Shown: in pieces, positions 1 through 5,873 of the stretch
Layout of the letters: every line of letters starts with the position of its first letter
Position numbering within the stretch: position 1 is the stretch's first letter
Origin: Acidimicrobiia bacterium
Lineage (GTDB): Bacteria > Actinomycetota > Acidimicrobiia > Acidimicrobiales > Acidimicrobilacustridaceae
DNA: 5,873 nt
Assembly (NCBI GenBank): GCA_018882825.1
Contig: VERC01000162.1
Coordinates: forward strand, 1-5,873
Direction of reading: 5' to 3'
The notes under the pieces: model-generated
The model's database searches: none
What the model saw: the letters and a program-made list of their open reading frames with translations, nothing else
Told to the model about the DNA's origin: nothing
Position numbers and translations under genes: made by a program

Positions 1-974
1 CGTTCTACATGGTCGACTCGGTCGAGGGCGACTGGAACACCGGCACCGACGAGGGTCCGAACCTCGCCTACAAGCCCCGCACCAAGCAGGGCTACTTCCC
101 CGTCCCGCCGATGGATCACTACCAGGATCTCCGCAGCGACATGACGCTCGCCCTCCACGGCGTCGGCATCGAGACCGAGCTGCATCACCACGAGGTGGCC
201 TCGGGTGGTCAGGGCGAGATCGGCATCAAGTTCAACACCCTGCTGAAGATGGCCGATCAGCTGATGACCTTCAAGTACATCCTGAAGAACGTCGCGTGGC
301 AGGCGGGCAAGTCGCTCACCTTCATGCCGAAGCCGATCTTCCAGGACAACGGCTCGGGTATGCACACCCATCAGTCACTGTGGAAGGGCGGCGAGCCGCT
401 GTTCTACGACGAGGCCGGCTACGCCGGGCTGTCGGACGTCGCCCGCTGGTACATCGGAGGTCTGCTGCACCACGCCCACGCGGTGATCGCGTTCACCAAC
501 CCGACCACCAACTCGTTCAAGCGTCTGGTGCCGGGGTACGAGGCACCGGTGAACCTGGTGTACAGCCAGCGCAACCGTTCGGCCTCGGTCCGTATCCCGT
601 TGGCGTCGCAGAGCCCGAAGGCCAAGCGCCTCGAGTTCCGCTGCCCCGACTCGACCTCGAACCCCTTCCTCGCCTTCTCGGCGATGATGCTGGCCGGTCT
701 CGACGGGGTCCAGAACCGCATCGAACCGCCGACGCCGGTCGACAAGGACCTCTACGACCTCCCGCCGGAGGAGCTGGCCCTGGTCCCGCAGGTCCCGGCC
801 TCGCTGGAGCAGGCCCTCGACGCCCTCGAGGCCGACAACGAGTTCCTCAAGGCCGGCGGTGTGTTCACCGACGATCTGATCCAGACGTGGGTGGAGTACA
901 AGCGAAAGAACGAGGTCGACGCGATCCGTCTGCGTCCGCACCCCTACGAGTTCTCGCTCTACTACGACATCTGA
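1..974 (+). CDS. glnA: Glutamine synthetase type I (beta subtype), 5'-truncated by window edge
   Basis: Makes glutamine from glutamate, ammonia and ATP in the cytoplasm; the family forms dodecamers. The reading frame is open from base 3, so the gene starts upstream; 323 residues remain of a usual ~470-480, so roughly 150 N-terminal residues are missing. Numbering from the Met at base 9, family motifs run in order: [14 protein letters not shown] (59-72) with metal-ligand glutamates E62 and E70; NGSGMHTH (114-121) with ligand H119; GYEAP (177-181) with flap glutamate E178; NRSASVRIP (189-197); RLEFRCPD (207-214) with E209 and R211; and DLYDLPPEE (248-256), whose Y249 is the adenylylation site that marks the beta subtype. 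Residue roles are assigned by analogy with the enterobacterial enzyme. Codons are strongly C-ending (AAC, AAG, GAC, TTC), fitting high expression. A terminator hairpin follows 19 bases after the stop. Its regulator, glnE, lies downstream on the other strand. Confidence 0.98.
   Translation, partial: FYMVDSVEGDWNTGTDEGPNLAYKPRTKQGYFPVPPMDHYQDLRSDMTLALHGVGIETELHHHEVASGGQGEIGIKFNTLLKMADQLMTFKYILKNVAWQAGKSLTFMPKPIFQDNGSGMHTHQSLWKGGEPLFYDEAGYAGLSDVARWYIGGLLHHAHAVIAFTNPTTNSFKRLVPGYEAPVNLVYSQRNRSASVRIPLASQSPKAKRLEFRCPDSTSNPFLAFSAMMLAGLDGVQNRIEPPTPVDKDLYDLPPEELALVPQVPASLEQALDALEADNEFLKAGGVFTDDLIQTWVEYKRKNEVDAIRLRPHPYEFSLYYDI
753..755 (+). other. Codon for the adenylylated tyrosine of glutamine synthetase
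   Basis: This TAC codon gives the tyrosine in DLYDLPPEE, matching Tyr397 of the E. coli enzyme (NLYDLPPEE). In the beta subtype this residue receives AMP from GlnE, which lowers activity. The intact site, with a complete glnE in the same window, supports covalent control of this GlnA. Modification itself is inferred from the family and is not visible in DNA. Confidence 0.88.
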
Positions 975-993
975 GCAGCACCCGAAGCGTGTG

Positions 994-1019
994 CGAGGGC
1001 GGCCTGCGGGCCGCCCTCG
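994..1019 (+). terminator. GC-rich hairpin downstream of glnA
   Basis: A perfect 11-bp inverted repeat (cgagggcggcc, 994-1004; ggccgccctcg, 1009-1019) encloses a four-base loop, tgcg. It begins 19 bases after the glnA stop. No T-run follows (next bases are tcgcgtgcgg), so it is not a textbook intrinsic terminator; U-poor hairpins are common at actinobacterial gene ends. It may end transcription, stabilise the glnA mRNA 3' end, or both. It also argues against the next gene starting at the GTG at 991, which would put the hairpin inside its coding sequence. Confidence 0.75.
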
Positions 1020-1101
1020 TCGCGTGCGGGTTCGGGGCGCGGCCTATGTTGTCGATGGGCGGGGCGGTCCGTCCGATGGGAACGGTGAAAGTGGCGTGCG
1101 G

Positions 1102-1899
1102 ATGAGTCGGACCCGTCGGTGGATGACGAGCGCGGGCGCGCTCGTCGTCGTCCTCCTCGGTCTCGTGGGTTGTGCGTCGACGGCCGGGCCCGGGGCCACC
1201 CCCACGACCGCGACCTGGCGTGCGCCGACGACCACCACCTCGGTCCCGTCCACTACGGCGGCGCCCAGCACCACGACGACCGCGAATCCCGCACCTGCGC
1301 CGACCACGACCGCACCGGCTCCGGTGGCGCCGACGTCGTCGCGGGACCGACTGGCCGTCCTCGCCGTCGACGACCGACCGGCACCGACCGGGGTCTATCG
1401 CCGGGAGGACTGGCCCCACTGGTCCGACACGGACGGCAACGGATGCGATGCGCGCCAGGACGCCCTCGTGCGTTGGTCCACCGTGCCGGCCACGATCGAC
1501 CGTTCACGTACCTGTCGGGTGGTCGCCGGTTGGTGGGTGTCGCCCTACGACGGTCGCACCACCAACAACCCTTCCGACTTCGACGTCGACCATCTCGTGC
1601 CACTGGAGAACGCCTTCGAGTCGGGTGGGTGGCGATGGACGGCCGGCCAGCGGCGGTCGTTCGCCAACGACCAGCGCGGTCTCGTCGTCACCTCGGCGTC
1701 GTCGAACCGATCCAAGGGGTCTCAGTCACCCGATCGATGGCGACCGGCGGACCGGTCGTCGTGGTGCGCCTACGCCGATGGGTGGGTCGACGTGAAGCAG
1801 CGATGGTCGCTCACCGTCACCACCTCCGAGCGCGACGCGCTCGGTCAGATGCTCGACACGTGCACGCTCGTCAGTCCGGTGTGGCCCGACCCCCGGTGA
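1102..1899 (+). CDS. Exported lipoprotein with DUF1524-type HNH nuclease domain
   Basis: A predicted 265-residue nuclease-like lipoprotein. Residues 1-24 form a lipoprotein signal: basic start (MSRTRRW), hydrophobic core (ALVVVLLGL) and lipobox LVGC with lipidated C24. Residues ~28-80 are a Thr/Pro/Ala/Ser-rich linker lifting the domain off the membrane. The domain (~93-254) has the pattern I know from secreted actinobacterial HNH proteins of the DUF1524 group (related to the GmrSD C-terminus): WSDTDGNGCDAR (107-118), DVDHLVPL (161-168, probable catalytic H164), ND (189-190), SSNRSKG (200-206). C115, C138, C222 and C254 are the only cysteines after C24, suggesting two disulfides, which suits an extracellular site. 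The open frame reaches back to a GTG at 991, but that start crosses the glnA hairpin and hides the signal peptide. The ATG at 1102 has a weak purine-rich AAAGTGG seven bases ahead. Substrate is unknown; nucleic acid cleavage is inferred from the family. Confidence 0.85.
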   Translation: MSRTRRWMTSAGALVVVLLGLVGCASTAGPGATPTTATWRAPTTTTSVPSTTAAPSTTTTANPAPAPTTTAPAPVAPTSSRDRLAVLAVDDRPAPTGVYRREDWPHWSDTDGNGCDARQDALVRWSTVPATIDRSRTCRVVAGWWVSPYDGRTTNNPSDFDVDHLVPLENAFESGGWRWTAGQRRSFANDQRGLVVTSASSNRSKGSQSPDRWRPADRSSWCAYADGWVDVKQRWSLTVTTSERDALGQMLDTCTLVSPVWPDPR

Positions 1900-1934
1900 G
1901 CACCCGGGCCGGTCGTGCTCAGTGGCGGCCGGGG
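1891..1934. terminator. Inverted repeat at convergent gene ends, possible bidirectional terminator
   Basis: A perfect 7-bp stem pairs tgagcac (1897-1903) with gtgctca (1915-1921) around an 11-base loop. The left arm begins with the lipoprotein gene's TGA, and the right arm ends with the complement of the glnE TGA. Outside it, ccccgg (1891-1896) can pair with ccgggg (1929-1934) if 1922-1928 bulges out. Only 19 bases separate the stops, so any terminator for either gene must sit here or inside the neighbour. There is no T-run on either side, so terminator function is inferred from position and symmetry. Confidence 0.5.
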
Positions 1935-4639
1935 AGTCCGTAGAACACCCGTTCCACCACCGTGCGGGTGCGGCGGGTGACGCGGCGATAGTGCTCGCGC
2001 AGTCCACCGGGTGTCGTGTCCATGGCCCGGGCCAGCCACAGCAGCGATTCGGGCTGCGTGGGGAGTGAATCACCCGGACCGCTGTTGACCAGGAACCAGC
2101 GGTTGCGGACCTGTTCGCAGAACGCGTACGACTCGGCCAGCACGTCGGCGTCGGTGGGGTCGAGCACGCCCTCGGCGGCGAGGGCGGTGATTGCGTCGAG
2201 CGTGCCCGGGGCGCGCACCCCCGCCTGCAACTGCAGCATCTGCACGGTGAACTCGATGTCCGACAGCGAGCCACGACCGAGTTTGAGGTGGAAGTCCGGG
2301 TCCTCGCCCATCGGGATCCTCTCGTTCTCGATGCGCGCCTTCATGCGTCGGATCTCGCGGACCCCTTCGGCCGACAGGCCCGGCTCCCACACGAACTGGT
2401 CGAGTCGACCCAGGAGTTCCGATCCGAGGGCGGCGTCACCGGCGACGACCCGGGCCCTCGTCATGGCCTGGCGTTCCCAGGTGAGTGCCTGATCGCGCCA
2501 GTACGACAGCCACGACTCGAGGCTGCGTGACAGTGGTCCACTGCGACCCTCCGGCCGCAGATCGGCATCGACCTCGTAGATCCGCCGCGCCGGTGTCGAT
2601 CCGCCGATCATTCGCATGAGCGACTGCGCCACCCGTCGGGCCTCGTCGATGTCGGCGGTCGTCGTTCCCCGGTGCACGAAAGCGAGGTCCAGATCGCTGG
2701 CGTAGGCAAGTTCGGAGCCGCCGAAGCGGCCGAGTCCGAGGACGGCGAACTCGACCTTCGGTCCGATGGAGTCGAGTGCGGCGCGCACTGTTCCCTCCGC
2801 CAGGATCGCGAGGTCGTGACCGACGCGACGCACGTCGGCCTCACCGAGGACGTCACGGGCACCGATGCCCAGCAGATTGCGCTGCTGCCATCGTCGCAAC
2901 GAGGCCTGACGCTCATCGTCGCCCTCGCGCAACCGCAGCGCGGTCGTCGCCCGATCGACGAGCACGTCGAGGGGTTGTGTCGCGAGCCGGTCCGGATCGT
3001 CGAGCCGAGCGACGAGGTCGGGGTTGGCGGCGATGACGTCACCGAGCAGTCGACTGGTCCCGGCCACAGTGCACAGGGCGCGTGCGGCGGCCGGCGAGTC
3101 ACGGAACGTCTCGGCGATCTGGCGCGAGGCGCGAGGACCCGTCAGGAGGTTCCGCACCTGCAGCAGTCCGAGGTCGGGGTCCGGTGACTGCGACAACCAG
3201 TCGAGCAGCAGGGGGAGCAGTTGCTGCATGAGACGGCTGGAGCGGTTCAATCCTCGCGTGAGGTCCCGCATCGCCGCTTGGGTGCGCGCGGCATCGGCGA
3301 ATCCGAATGCCAGCAGGCGGGCCTCGGTGGCTTCGGGATCGAGCGCGGCCTCGGTCGGTCCGGCGGCGGCGAACGCCTCGAGCAGCGGCCGGAAGTACAC
3401 CCGCTCGTGTATCGAGCGCACCGTGGCCTGGGTGGAACGGAGTTCTCGCAGCAGATGTTCGGACGCCGTGCCCTCGGGGGTGTCGCGCCGACCCATGACA
3501 CGGGCGAGGTGGTCGAGTCGTGGCTCGTCGTCGGGGATGGTGTGCACCTGTTGTTCGTCGACCAGTTGAAGTCGGTGCTCGACGGTGCGCAGGAGTCGGT
3601 AGGCGACGGCCATGCGGTCGCCGTCACCCTCGTCGATGTACCCCTCGCGGGCCATCTCCGCCAGCATCGTCAGCGTGGTGGCGCCGCGCAGGTCGGGATC
3701 GAGATGACCGTGCACCAGTTGCAGCAGTTGCACGGTGAACTCGATGTCACGGATCCCACCCGGTCCGCGCTTGAGCTCGCGGGTGTCGATTCCCTTGCGG
3801 GCCACTTCGGCCTCGGCCCGGGCCTTCATCGAGCGCAGCGAGCGCAACGCGTCCGCGTCGAACGGGCGCGCCCACAATGCGCGTTGGGCCACCTCCAGCC
3901 ATCGCGCGCCCAGTTCGGGGTCTCCGGCCGCCGGTCGGGCCTTGAGCAGCGCCTGGAACTCCCATGGCTCGGCCCATCGCTCCCAGTACGACGCGTACGA
4001 ATCGATCGTCCGGACGAGAGGACCGTCGCGCCCCTCCGGTCGAAGGTTGGCGTCGACGCGGAAGCAGCGCCGGGCGACGTCCATGATGGCGCGCGCCCGA
4101 CGCTCGAGGTCACGTCGAGGACCGTCGCCGACGAACATCACGTCGATGTCGCTCGAGTAGTTCAGTTCCTCACCAGCCAGCTTCCCCATTCCGATGACCG
4201 TCAACCGGCCGCTGTCGTCATCGGTGAGACGACAGGCATGGGCCAGCACGTCCCGGCCGAGTCGGGCCAGTGCATCCCCGACCTGCTCCAGGGCGTCGAG
4301 GCCCACGAGATCGCGCGCGGCGATGCGCAGGAACTCCAGATCGCGCCATTCGACGAGTCCCGTGACATCGCCGATGTCGTCGGCTGACGGCCGGCGATCG
4401 ATGTCGGCCAGGACATCGATCGTCGCCACCGGCCGGGAGTCGATCACCCGTGTGAGTGATCGACTGGCGGCCAACACCGCCACCAGGGCACCGGCGATTC
4501 CCGGGTCCTCGGCTGCCCGTTCCACCATGAGCGGTGCCTCGTCGGCCAGTCGTTCCAGTGCCACGCGGACCGCGGCCGGCGCCGCGCTGCGTTCGCTGCG
4601 CTCGTCGAGGACCACGGGGAGTGGGCGATGATCGGCCAC
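1919..4639 (-). CDS. glnE: Bifunctional glutamine synthetase adenylyltransferase/adenylyl-removing enzyme
   Basis: Cytoplasmic regulator that adds AMP from ATP to a GlnA tyrosine, or removes it by phosphorolysis, according to nitrogen status (through PII in well-studied bacteria). The 906 residues are near the E. coli length (946). There are two homologous nucleotidyltransferase halves. The N-terminal, adenylyl-removing half has GMGKLAGEELNYSSDIDVMF (150-169; D164, D166), LRPEGRDGPLVR (199-210) and GGIRDIEFTVQLLQL (294-308). The C-terminal, adenylylating half has GLGRFGGSELAYASDLDLAF (635-654; D649, D651), LRPEGRSGPLSR (694-705) and GSLSDIEFTVQMLQL (790-804). Both DxD pairs are intact, so both activities are expected. 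The start is GTG at 4639-4637; an in-frame TAG at 4651-4649 excludes any earlier start. No Shine-Dalgarno precedes it, but TAGCCT six bases upstream suggests a leaderless mRNA. Residues 1-90 carry no motif I recognise. It is divergent from nadE and convergent with the lipoprotein gene. Confidence 0.97.
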   Translation of the reverse strand: MADHRPLPVVLDERSERSAAPAAVRVALERLADEAPLMVERAAEDPGIAGALVAVLAASRSLTRVIDSRPVATIDVLADIDRRPSADDIGDVTGLVEWRDLEFLRIAARDLVGLDALEQVGDALARLGRDVLAHACRLTDDDSGRLTVIGMGKLAGEELNYSSDIDVMFVGDGPRRDLERRARAIMDVARRCFRVDANLRPEGRDGPLVRTIDSYASYWERWAEPWEFQALLKARPAAGDPELGARWLEVAQRALWARPFDADALRSLRSMKARAEAEVARKGIDTRELKRGPGGIRDIEFTVQLLQLVHGHLDPDLRGATTLTMLAEMAREGYIDEGDGDRMAVAYRLLRTVEHRLQLVDEQQVHTIPDDEPRLDHLARVMGRRDTPEGTASEHLLRELRSTQATVRSIHERVYFRPLLEAFAAAGPTEAALDPEATEARLLAFGFADAARTQAAMRDLTRGLNRSSRLMQQLLPLLLDWLSQSPDPDLGLLQVRNLLTGPRASRQIAETFRDSPAAARALCTVAGTSRLLGDVIAANPDLVARLDDPDRLATQPLDVLVDRATTALRLREGDDERQASLRRWQQRNLLGIGARDVLGEADVRRVGHDLAILAEGTVRAALDSIGPKVEFAVLGLGRFGGSELAYASDLDLAFVHRGTTTADIDEARRVAQSLMRMIGGSTPARRIYEVDADLRPEGRSGPLSRSLESWLSYWRDQALTWERQAMTRARVVAGDAALGSELLGRLDQFVWEPGLSAEGVREIRRMKARIENERIPMGEDPDFHLKLGRGSLSDIEFTVQMLQLQAGVRAPGTLDAITALAAEGVLDPTDADVLAESYAFCEQVRNRWFLVNSGPGDSLPTQPESLLWLARAMDTTPGGLREHYRRVTRRTRTVVERVFYGLPGRH
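2241..2260. repeat. 20-bp direct repeat inside glnE, copy in adenylyltransferase half
   Basis: The 20 bases here are identical to 3729-3748. Read on the - strand they encode DIEFTVQ at residues 794-800, the equivalent of residues 298-304 in the other half. The repeat reflects the ancient internal duplication of GlnE, kept identical by protein constraint and GC-biased codon choice, or possibly by local gene conversion. Confidence 0.8.
3729..3748. repeat. 20-bp direct repeat inside glnE, copy in adenylyl-removing half
   Basis: Partner of 2241-2260, same orientation, about 1.49 kb away. It encodes DIEFTVQ at residues 298-304 of GlnE. The sequence just upstream on the + strand is also similar (cagttgcagcagt here, caactgcagcatc in the other copy) but not identical, so the exact match is confined to the motif core. 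Confidence 0.8.
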
Positions 4640-4645
4640 ATCCGG

Positions 4646-4651
4646 AGGCTA
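4646..4651 (-). promoter_or_regulatory. Putative -10 element for leaderless glnE
   Basis: On the - strand this reads TAGCCT, fitting the actinobacterial TAnnnT -10 consensus. Six bases (ccggat) separate it from the glnE GTG, so a typical transcription start falls on or next to the G of the start codon, giving a leaderless mRNA. That matches the absence of a Shine-Dalgarno sequence. I see no convincing -35 hexamer 16-19 bases further upstream. Its TAG is also the in-frame stop that bounds the glnE reading frame. Confidence 0.45.
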
Positions 4652-4661
4652 GTGATCGGCT

Positions 4662-4671
4662 CGGGTACCCG
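4662..4671. promoter_or_regulatory. 10-bp palindrome between divergent promoters, possible operator
   Basis: The perfect palindrome cgggtacccg lies between the putative glnE and nadE -10 boxes, abutting the nadE one. A protein bound here would touch both promoters. A 10-bp palindrome can arise by chance in GC-rich DNA, and I recognise no known regulator's site, so this is a weak candidate resting mainly on position. Confidence 0.2.
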
Positions 4672-4677
4672 TAGTCT
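4672..4677 (+). promoter_or_regulatory. Putative -10 element for leaderless nadE
   Basis: TAGTCT fits the TAnnnT -10 consensus and ends six bases before the nadE ATG, so transcription would start at or beside the A of the start codon. A GGAG at 4680-4683 touches the ATG with no spacer and cannot work as a normal Shine-Dalgarno. Together these favour a leaderless transcript. No clear -35 box is visible; its expected place overlaps the glnE -10, so polymerases on the two promoters would compete for the same DNA. Confidence 0.5.
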
Positions 4678-4683
4678 GCGGAG

Positions 4684-5873
4684 ATGCCCGTGCTCAGGGT
4701 CGGACTCGCCCAACTCGACACCGTCGTCGGCGACATCGACGGCAACACGGCGCGTGTGCTCGAGTCGATGAACCGCGCCGAGGAGCTCGGTTGCGACCTG
4801 TTGGTGCTGCCCGAACTGGCGCTCACCGGCTATCCGCCCGAGGACCTGCTGCTGCGTCCCGGTTTCGTCCGTGATGCGCGCGTCGCTCTCGATCGCATCG
4901 TGGCCGCGTCGCGGTCGTGCACCACCGTCGTCGGCTTCCCCGAGAGTGGACTCGCCGATGTCGCCGGTGCGCTGGATCACACCGAGGCCATCGTGGATGC
5001 CGGTCCGGTGGGTCGGCCCGTCCTCTACAACTCCGCCGCAGTATGTGTCGGAGGGTCGTGCGTCGGGACCTATCGCAAGCGCGAGTTGCCCAACTACTCG
5101 GTGTTCGACGAGGAGCGGTACTTCGTCGCCGGCGATGGTCCCCTCCCGCTGTTCAAGGTGGCCGGGGTGTCGTTCGGGGTCTCGATCTGCGAGGACGCGT
5201 GGACTGCCGATGGCCCCATCGCCGACCTCGGTGCCGGTGGAGCGCGACTGGTGGTGAACCTCAACGCGTCGCCGTTCAACATCGGGAAGTCCGCGCAGCG
5301 CGCCGCAGTCGTGGCGGCTCGGGCCCGAGAGGCCGACGCCGTCGTCGTCTACGTCAACCAGGTCGGGGGACAGGACGAACTCGTCTTCGACGGTGATTCG
5401 ATGGTCGTCGCCGCTGACGGAACGGTGTTGGCCCGCGTCGAGCGGTTCGTGGAGGGACTGTTCGTCGTCGACATCGAGATCGCAGGCGATGAATCGGCGC
5501 GCCCCGATCGTCCACCGATCGTTCCGGTCGGTGTGGCGCCGGATCTCGACGAGGAGATCGAGGTGTGGCGGGCCCTCGTGCTGGCCACCCGCGACTTCGT
5601 GCACAAGAACGGTTTCACCGATGTGGTCGTCGGCCTGTCGGGCGGAGTCGATTCCGCGCTGGTGGCCGCCGTCGCCGTCGATGCGCTCGGCGCCGATCGG
5701 GTCCATGGCGTCCTCATGCCGTCGCGCTACTCGAGCGAGCACTCCATCACCGACGCGATGGCCCTGGCCGACAACCTCGGGATCGAACGTCGTGTCATTC
5801 CCATCGAACCCGCGCATCAGGCCTTCATGACCATGTTCGGACCATCGTTCGAAGGTCGCGACATCGGACTGGC
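4684..5873 (+). CDS. nadE: Glutamine-dependent NAD+ synthetase, 3'-truncated by window edge
   Basis: Catalyses the last step of NAD+ synthesis: ATP-dependent amidation of nicotinic acid adenine dinucleotide using glutamine nitrogen. The 396 residues present have no stop before the window ends. Residues 1-~265 are a nitrilase-type glutaminase domain with the triad E44 (LPELALTGYPPEDLLL, 42-57), K132 (YRKRELPNYSVFDEERYF, 130-147) and C169 (SICEDAW, 167-173). A linker leads to the synthetase domain with P-loop SGGVDS (319-324), then LMPSRYSSEHS (344-354), typical of family members. The P-loop position suggests a short-form enzyme of roughly 550-590 residues rather than the ~680-residue mycobacterial type. 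The ATG at 4684 is the earliest start, because an in-frame TAG lies at 4672-4674, and MPVLRVGLAQLD is a normal N-terminus for the family. It is transcribed away from glnE across 44 bases; both proteins depend on or control the glutamine pool. Confidence 0.97.
   Translation, partial: MPVLRVGLAQLDTVVGDIDGNTARVLESMNRAEELGCDLLVLPELALTGYPPEDLLLRPGFVRDARVALDRIVAASRSCTTVVGFPESGLADVAGALDHTEAIVDAGPVGRPVLYNSAAVCVGGSCVGTYRKRELPNYSVFDEERYFVAGDGPLPLFKVAGVSFGVSICEDAWTADGPIADLGAGGARLVVNLNASPFNIGKSAQRAAVVAARAREADAVVVYVNQVGGQDELVFDGDSMVVAADGTVLARVERFVEGLFVVDIEIAGDESARPDRPPIVPVGVAPDLDEEIEVWRALVLATRDFVHKNGFTDVVVGLSGGVDSALVAAVAVDALGADRVHGVLMPSRYSSEHSITDAMALADNLGIERRVIPIEPAHQAFMTMFGPSFEGRDIGL

Noticed and set aside
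1045..1050. TATGTT as a -10 box for the lipoprotein gene
   Set aside because: It fits TAnnnT and would give a leader of about 45 bases, but there is no -35 partner and a single hexamer match is too weak to list as a feature.
991..1101. Extended start (GTG at 991) for the lipoprotein gene
   Set aside because: It would add 37 Arg/Gly-rich residues ahead of the signal peptide, removing it from the N-terminus, and would run through the glnA 3' hairpin.
1183..1341. Thr/Pro-rich tract of the lipoprotein gene as a DNA tandem repeat
   Set aside because: Repetition is low-complexity coding for a flexible linker (Thr, Pro, Ala, Ser) with no fixed repeat unit.
1119..1943. 274-codon + strand frame overlapping the lipoprotein gene
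   Set aside because: Its product is Arg/His/Asp-rich without motifs, and it overlaps a frame with a lipobox, stalk and nuclease motifs, so it is a shadow frame.
3221..4387. 388-codon open frame on the + strand inside glnE
   Set aside because: It mirrors the glnE reading frame, which encodes conserved GlnE motifs throughout. No domain, signal or plausible start is visible in the antisense product.
4629..4660. Direct repeat tgatcggc at 4629-4636 and 4653-4660 as a regulator-binding pair
   Set aside because: GATCG-type words are frequent across the window, one copy lies in the glnE coding sequence, and nothing else supports a binding site.
4444..5817. 457-codon open frame on the - strand lying across nadE and the start of glnE
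   Set aside because: It is antisense to nadE, whose + strand frame carries all catalytic motifs. Long antisense frames are expected in GC-rich DNA with C/G third positions; its translation is rich in Asp, Arg, Gly and His with no recognisable motif.

Overview
The window is a GC-rich chromosomal segment with densely packed genes and strong C/G preference at third codon positions. It looks actinobacterial: a type I-beta glutamine synthetase, a lipoprotein with a Thr/Pro/Ala linker and a secreted HNH-type nuclease domain of a family common in Actinomycetota, and two genes that seem to start without a leader behind TAnnnT -10 boxes. GlnE's N-terminal catalytic motif differs from the mycobacterial/streptomycete form as I recall it, and NadE is the short form, not the roughly 680-residue mycobacterial one. 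This suggests a deeper-branching actinobacterial class such as Acidimicrobiia, but that placement is a low-confidence inference.

Layout from left to right: (1) the 3' two-thirds of glnA on the + strand, ending at 974 and followed by a near-ideal GC-rich hairpin (994-1019); (2) a small + strand lipoprotein gene (1102-1899) for an exported, probably disulfide-stabilised nuclease of the DUF1524/HNH family; (3) a 19-base convergent gap in which the two facing stop codons lie in opposite arms of one inverted repeat; (4) glnE on the - strand (4639 down to 1919), a full-length two-headed glutamine synthetase adenylyltransferase/adenylyl-removing enzyme; (5) a 44-base divergent gap with back-to-back -10 elements; (6) the 5' part of nadE on the + strand (4684 to the window end), a glutamine-dependent NAD+ synthetase cut off just after its ATP-binding P-loop. 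No stretch over 300 bases lacks a gene.

Three of the four genes concern glutamine. GlnA makes it from glutamate, ammonia and ATP. GlnE turns GlnA down or up by adding or removing AMP on a tyrosine, and that target tyrosine is visible in this window's GlnA. NadE spends glutamine as nitrogen donor for the last step of NAD+ synthesis. The lipoprotein nuclease is the odd one out; a nutrient-scavenging role is possible but only inferred.

I found no mobile element, CRISPR array, tRNA/rRNA gene or clear undescribed system. This is mostly a housekeeping region; the least routine points are the lipoprotein nuclease between glnA and glnE and the compact architecture of the two shared intergenic regions.
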